Positions 23,295 through 27,298 of a stretch of 27,298 nt of DNA are shown piece after piece (the stretch's first letter is position 1; every line of letters begins with the position of its first letter). A model generated the notes under the pieces. The model was given only the letters and a program-made list of their open reading frames with translations. It ran no database searches and had not been told where the DNA came from. Origin of the DNA: Prevotella sp. (GTDB lineage Bacteria; Bacteroidota; Bacteroidia; Bacteroidales; Bacteroidaceae); NCBI GenBank assembly GCA_017442765.1, contig JAFRZC010000024.1, positions 1-27,298 of the forward strand. Reading direction: 5' to 3'. A program made the position numbers and the translations under genes.

Positions 23295-24752
23295 ATGGAA
23301 ATTGTAGAAAAACGCAGCAATTATCCCCATATTCTGAAGTACACCGGTGTTTTTGCGGGTGTGCAGGGAGTTGTCGTGCTGGTTACGGTATTGCGCAACA
23401 TGATTGTCGCACGGCTGCTTGGGCCACAAGGCATGGGGCTGATGTCGCTATTTAATTCCACCATCAAACTATTTTCCGATTCTACCAGTCTTGGAATACC
23501 TACGAGTGGTGTGCGCGAGGTATCAGAGATTTACGAGCAGCAGAATAAGCAGGAATTAGTGCGTGTCGTAATGATTATCCGTGCGTGGAGTTTGTTCGCC
23601 GGTCTGATAGGAATGGCGGCCTGTGTCCTGCTCAGCCCTTATCTTGACAGTTGGACGTTCGACTGGGGCAACCATACGCTTCATTTCATGCTGCTCTCGC
23701 CGGTTGTGTTCCTTGTTGCCATTGCCGGTGGTGAGACGGCAATACTGAAAGGCACGCGGCAGTTGAAAAAGCTGGCCAAGGTATCCGTTTATCACGTGCT
23801 GCTGGGCTTCCTAATTTCAGTGCCCGTTTTTTATGTGTGGGGAGAGGCAGGAATTGTGCCGTCGCTGGTCATCATGGCTTTGTTGCAGCTGTTGCTTACC
23901 ATTGTGTTTTCTTATCGGCTTTATCCGTTGAGACTGGGAGCCAGTGGCGGTTTTTCCCTTATCCGTGAGGGTTTTGGAATGGTGAAGCTGGGTGTTGCCT
24001 TTATGCTGACCGGTATCATTGCCAGTGGGGCTGAGTTTGTCATTCGTGCCTATCTCAGTTACAATGGTTCGCTTGACATGGTAGGTTTGTATAATGCCGG
24101 TTTCATGGTGACTATTACATATGCCGGGATGGTGTTTACCGCGCTTGAGACCGACTACTATCCCCGTTTGTCGGCCATTCGGGGAACGGGTTACTGGTTG
24201 AACACTACAGTGAACCGGCAGATAGAGGTCTGTCTGCTGACGGTTTCTCCGCTTCTTGTTTTTTTCATTATCGCCATGCCCATGTTGTTGCCGTTGCTCT
24301 ATAGTGGAAAGTTCATGCCTGTAGTGCCGATGGCGCAGGTGACGTTACTGGCCATGTATGTGCGTGCCATCAAGCTGCCCATAGCTTATTTGCCGCTGGC
24401 GAAGGGCGACTCGTGGACCTATCTGGCACTGGAGGGTATCTATTATGTGGTTTTCCCTGTGCTGGTGATTCTTTTCTACAACCGTTGGGGACTGCTTGGC
24501 ACGGGTATTGCCATCACTACAACGGCTGTGCTCGACTTTATCATGCTGACTGTTGTCATGCGCCTTAAGTATGGCTATGTGCTCTCAGCGGCGGTTGTCC
24601 GCTATGCGTTCATCCAACTGCCCATCGGCATTGTGGCCTATATGCTAACGTTTGTGGAGCATCGTGTTATCTATTGGATAGGCGGAGCCATGCTATGTGT
24701 GGCCAGCCTGACTATTTCCGTGGTAGCCTTAAAAATGAAGAGTGAAGAATAA
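23295..24752 (+). CDS. Polysaccharide flippase, Wzx/MOP superfamily
   Basis: This 485-residue membrane protein has about 12-14 hydrophobic segments. It opens HILKYTGVFAGVQGVVVLVTVLRNMIVARLLGPQGMGLMSLFNS, the usual start of O-antigen or polysaccharide translocases, followed by SDSTSLGIPTSGVREVSE. Such proteins move lipid-linked oligosaccharide units across the inner membrane. The divergent glycosyltransferases probably build part of the unit carried. No polymerase or ligase gene is in the window, so the locus is only part of the pathway or works with genes elsewhere. The stop overlaps the next start (TAATG). Confidence 0.88.
   Translation: MEIVEKRSNYPHILKYTGVFAGVQGVVVLVTVLRNMIVARLLGPQGMGLMSLFNSTIKLFSDSTSLGIPTSGVREVSEIYEQQNKQELVRVVMIIRAWSLFAGLIGMAACVLLSPYLDSWTFDWGNHTLHFMLLSPVVFLVAIAGGETAILKGTRQLKKLAKVSVYHVLLGFLISVPVFYVWGEAGIVPSLVIMALLQLLLTIVFSYRLYPLRLGASGGFSLIREGFGMVKLGVAFMLTGIIASGAEFVIRAYLSYNGSLDMVGLYNAGFMVTITYAGMVFTALETDYYPRLSAIRGTGYWLNTTVNRQIEVCLLTVSPLLVFFIIAMPMLLPLLYSGKFMPVVPMAQVTLLAMYVRAIKLPIAYLPLAKGDSWTYLALEGIYYVVFPVLVILFYNRWGLLGTGIAITTTAVLDFIMLTVVMRLKYGYVLSAAVVRYAFIQLPIGIVAYMLTFVEHRVIYWIGGAMLCVASLTISVVALKMKSEE
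24734..24747. repeat. Short heptamer repeat at the flippase-nhaD junction
   Basis: AATGAAG and AGTGAAG encode part of the last residues of the flippase (Lys-Met-Lys-Ser-Glu-Glu). They match the unit found near the cls start at 910-944. Confidence 0.5.
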
Positions 24753-26125
24753 TGGCATTGATAATTGTAGCGATACTTCTGTTGGCTTATCTTCTGATAG
24801 CCAGTGCGGGCCTTACCAAGGTTAGCCGTGCCGCGGTGGCCATCTTTGCCGGCACGCTTTGCTGGGTTGTCTATATTTGTTACGGCACCGACTTCGTGAT
24901 GAGCCAGCATCCCCGTGAATATGTTGACTGGCTGGGCGGGGCTGTTCCTACAAGCCGTGCGGTGAAAGGCTATATTGCCCAGCATGTTTTTCTTAAACAT
25001 GTAGGCCATGCCTCGGAGATAGTGCTGTTTTTGTTGGCGACGATGACCATTGTGGAGATACTCGACAACAACGGCTGTTTCGACTTTGTCCGTCCGTTGC
25101 TGCGCACGCGCAAGAGCCGCCGGCTGCTATGGGTATTCACGCTGGTCACACTTCTCATTTCAGCCAATCTCGACAACCTCACCACAACGGTGATGATGCT
25201 GGCCATGATGCATGCCGTCATCACGACACGCCGCCAGCGCATGGTATTCGGCTCAGCTATCGTCATTGCGGCAAACTGTGGCGGTGCTTTGACCGTTATT
25301 GGCGACCCTGCGGGACTTGTTGCCTGGAACATGGGGCATGTCTCGGCCACCTCGTTCTCGGCGCGAATGCTGCCGGCCTGCCTTGTGGCCTGTTTTCTGC
25401 CGGTGTGGTGGATAGGGCGCTTGCTGCCCGAGCGTGCCGACACCGAGTCTGTGGTCATGCCCTATCGTGGCGACGACACTAACCTCAGCGTGTGGCAGCG
25501 GTTGCTGATGCTCTTTGTCGGTATTGGCGGTCTGTGGTTTATCCCCACGTTCCACAATATCACCCGTCTCAGTCCGTTTCTCGGGGCGCTGTGTGTGCTT
25601 GCCGTCTTATGGATGGTCAATGAAATTTTCAACCGCAAGCTGGTCAGCAATGAGCTGATGCAGGGTCGCAGGATGCCGCGTCTCGTGCAATATGGGGCCA
25701 TTCAGACCATGCTGTTCGTCATGGGACTGATGCTTGCCATCGGAGCGGTAGAGGAGACGGGAGCCATTCAGTGGCTCATTGCCAAGAGCGGCATTTACAT
25801 TGAGGATGTCTGGCTTGTGGGAGCCGTGGCAGGGCTGGTGTCTGCCCTTCTCGACAATTTTGCCACGGCTCTTACGTTCTTCTCGCTCACTCCCTCAGCC
25901 GAGCTTAATGCTCCTTGTTGGCAGATTATCACATACGTCTCTGCTGTTGGTGGCAACATGCTCTGCGTCGGCTCGATGAGCGGCATCGCCCTGATGCGCA
26001 TGGAGCGGCTGCACGTGGGCTGGTATCTGAGAAATGTCGGTTGGAAAGCCTTTGTCGGCCTGATTGCCGGCTTTGCGGTACTCTATCTGGAATATCAGGT
26101 ATTTGAAGTTATAGAAGTTATGTAG
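24752..26125 (+). CDS. nhaD: NhaD-type Na+/H+ antiporter
   Basis: This 457-residue inner membrane protein of the ArsB/NhaD permease family has about 12 hydrophobic segments. Diagnostic parts are LLATMTIVEILDNNGCFD, LLISANLDNLTTTVMMLAMM (the polar residues of a discontinuous helix), AANCGGALTVIGDPAGL and, in the second half, LVSALLDNFATALTFFSL, which repeats the DN motif. YVSAVGGNMLCVGSMSGIALM follows. It exports Na+ (or Li+) in exchange for protons. Its ATG overlaps the flippase stop, so expression is coupled to a polysaccharide gene, an unexpected partner. Converging mscS follows after a palindromic region. Confidence 0.9.
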   Translation: MALIIVAILLLAYLLIASAGLTKVSRAAVAIFAGTLCWVVYICYGTDFVMSQHPREYVDWLGGAVPTSRAVKGYIAQHVFLKHVGHASEIVLFLLATMTIVEILDNNGCFDFVRPLLRTRKSRRLLWVFTLVTLLISANLDNLTTTVMMLAMMHAVITTRRQRMVFGSAIVIAANCGGALTVIGDPAGLVAWNMGHVSATSFSARMLPACLVACFLPVWWIGRLLPERADTESVVMPYRGDDTNLSVWQRLLMLFVGIGGLWFIPTFHNITRLSPFLGALCVLAVLWMVNEIFNRKLVSNELMQGRRMPRLVQYGAIQTMLFVMGLMLAIGAVEETGAIQWLIAKSGIYIEDVWLVGAVAGLVSALLDNFATALTFFSLTPSAELNAPCWQIITYVSAVGGNMLCVGSMSGIALMRMERLHVGWYLRNVGWKAFVGLIAGFAVLYLEYQVFEVIEVM

Positions 26126-26237
26126 TTAAAGACGTTAAGCCGATAGTTTTACCAACTATGGCCTCCTATAGAGACACTAATGGCTTAACTACTGTCCGAA
26201 GGACGAGCGAAGCGATAACTTCTTAACTCCTTAACTA
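26123..26237. repeat. Nested inverted repeat between nhaD and mscS stops
   Basis: The outer arms are TAGTTAA (26123-26129) and TTAACTA (26231-26237). The next pair is GTTAAGCC (26134-26141) and GGCTTAAC (26182-26189). Inside are the small hairpins ATAGTT-TTACC-AACTAT (26143-26159) and, outside the second pair, GTCC-GAA-GGAC (26194-26204). Both genes' stop codons lie in the outer arms. It may serve as a bidirectional terminator, though T runs are short. Confidence 0.65.
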
Positions 26238-27298
26238 CAATTATGGATATGCAGGTCGCGCTGTGGGAAGGGGATGACGACGTTGTTGCGGTTGAGCGTG
26301 TCATAGACGCATTCGAGCACGGTGCCACTGTCGGTGTACCATGAGAGCACAGGTACCCACACCATGATTTTCAGCGTGATGGCCGAGTCGCCGAATTCCT
26401 TTAGCAGCACTTTCACGGGTCTTTTCTTATAGACGCAGTCGAGCTTGGCGATTTCGTCGGTGAGCAGCTGGCGCACATGCTTCACGTCGGTTCCGTAGGC
26501 CACGCCCACCTCGAGTATTTCCATCTGGTAGCCGTGGTTCTTCGTCATGTTCTTGTAGTTCTTGGTGAAGAGCTGGCTGTTGGTGAAGGCGATGACGGCG
26601 CCGTCGTTGGCCTCGATCATGGTGGAGGTGTAGCTGATGGACGACACCCTTCCGCGTATGCCGTCGCAGATAATCCAGTCGCCCACCTTGATGCGTCCGG
26701 CCATGAGCGAGATGCCGTAGTAGATGTTCTCGAGAATGTCCTTCATGGCGAAGCCGATACCGGTTGAGAGTCCGCCTGAGATGACGACGAGCCAGGTGTT
26801 GCTCACGTGGAGGATGGCGAGGCTGATGAGCAGCCATACGCCCCAGACGACCACCTGCATCACGTTTTTCGTCATCACCATCCGGCTGGCGGCGGTTGTT
26901 TTGTCGATGCGCTCGAAGTAGATGCGCAGCAGTTCCTTCACCGTCTTGCTGATGTATGCGAAGAAGAAGTAGAGCGTGATGACCTGTGAGATGGAGAAGA
27001 ACGATGCGGCGAAGTTCTTGGTGTTGATGAATCGTGTGCGGAATATTTCCCACGTGGTGGCGCTGAGGTTGAACACGTCGGCGGCCCAGTAGATGGAGAT
27101 GAGCACGGAGAAGATGCCCAGTACAGGGAGCACCACTTGATAGACGAACCTGTAGAACCACGTCTCGGTGACGGGGCGGCTATCGTAGCCCCGCTTCCTT
27201 GCCCAGCCCTTGAGCAGCCCCTGCAGGCAGGTGATGGTGAGGATGCACGTGAGCTGCATGACCCACCAGATGAGCAGCTGCACGCTGAGCAGGGTGTA
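26231..27298 (-). CDS. MscS-family mechanosensitive channel (N-terminus beyond window)
   Basis: The frame is open to the right edge, giving 355 residues without a reliable start; a GTG at 27283 is probably internal. Several hydrophobic helices precede the pore region (WLVVISGGLSTGIGFAMKDILENIYYGISLMAG). The beta domain follows (RIKVGDWIICDGIRGRVSSISYTSTMIEANDGAVIAFTNSQLFTKNYKNMT) and then an alpha/beta C-terminal domain. MscS channels release solutes when turgor is high. The extra N-terminal helices suggest a larger multi-helix form, with the size unknown because of truncation. It lies next to an ion antiporter, and both fit osmotic or ionic homeostasis, although they are on opposite strands. 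Confidence 0.9.
   Translation of the reverse strand, partial: YTLLSVQLLIWWVMQLTCILTITCLQGLLKGWARKRGYDSRPVTETWFYRFVYQVVLPVLGIFSVLISIYWAADVFNLSATTWEIFRTRFINTKNFAASFFSISQVITLYFFFAYISKTVKELLRIYFERIDKTTAASRMVMTKNVMQVVVWGVWLLISLAILHVSNTWLVVISGGLSTGIGFAMKDILENIYYGISLMAGRIKVGDWIICDGIRGRVSSISYTSTMIEANDGAVIAFTNSQLFTKNYKNMTKNHGYQMEILEVGVAYGTDVKHVRQLLTDEIAKLDCVYKKRPVKVLLKEFGDSAITLKIMVWVPVLSWYTDSGTVLECVYDTLNRNNVVIPFPQRDLHIHNCS

Overview
The window looks like chromosomal DNA of a Bacteroidales bacterium, most likely Prevotella-like. Three things support this. Promoters repeatedly match the Bacteroidetes pattern TTTG, 18-20 bp, TAnnTTTG. Starts lack Shine-Dalgarno sequences and sit in AT-rich leaders. The F-type ATP synthase operon has the order atpD-atpC-(membrane protein)-atpB-E-F-H-A-G that is typical of the phylum. 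There is no sign of a prophage, insertion sequence, CRISPR array, tRNA or rRNA.

Layout. 1-2783 (minus): kdsA-kdsD-phospholipase D family operon, giving Kdo precursor supply and a phospholipid synthase that is cut by the window edge. 2877-4308: an outer membrane beta-barrel protein (plus) and a tiny lipoprotein (minus), with about 600 bp of structured non-coding DNA between them. 4454-7900 (plus): tRNA methylthiotransferase mtaB, a family 2 glycosyltransferase and a GldB-like lipoprotein. 8099-9047 (minus): a TIGR01212-type radical SAM protein. 9285-16728 (plus): the complete ATP synthase operon. 16878-19923 (minus): hup, a 29-residue very basic protein, RNase G and tcdA. 20498-21195: ribosomal protein bS16 (plus). 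21169-24752: a small surface polysaccharide cluster, with two glycosyltransferases (minus) diverging from a Wzx-type flippase (plus). The flippase is coupled to an NhaD-type Na+/H+ antiporter, ending at 26125. 26231-27298 (minus): an MscS-type channel, cut by the right edge.

Most genes are housekeeping. Energy conversion, tRNA A37 modification (mtaB, tcdA), translation (bS16, the small basic protein), RNA decay (RNase G) and envelope building (KdsA/KdsD, Cls-like, glycosyltransferases, Wzx) are all represented.

The least explained material lies between genes. Three intergenic regions (3745-3849, 9083-9184, 20214-20326) each hold five short dyad-symmetric cores spaced 21.5-22.5 bp apart, about two DNA helical turns. 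The cores share a GAAA...TTTC skeleton but carry different central sequences (CATATATG, GACCGTC, TTCCCTAGGGAA). Two of the copies have identical geometry. A fourth, degenerate copy may lie at 16755-16860. A second periodicity, tandem 7-bp repeats, flanks two of these arrays and also straddles several gene junctions. In one case it encodes the signal peptide of the Cls-like protein. I do not recognise either as a named element, and I could not search databases.
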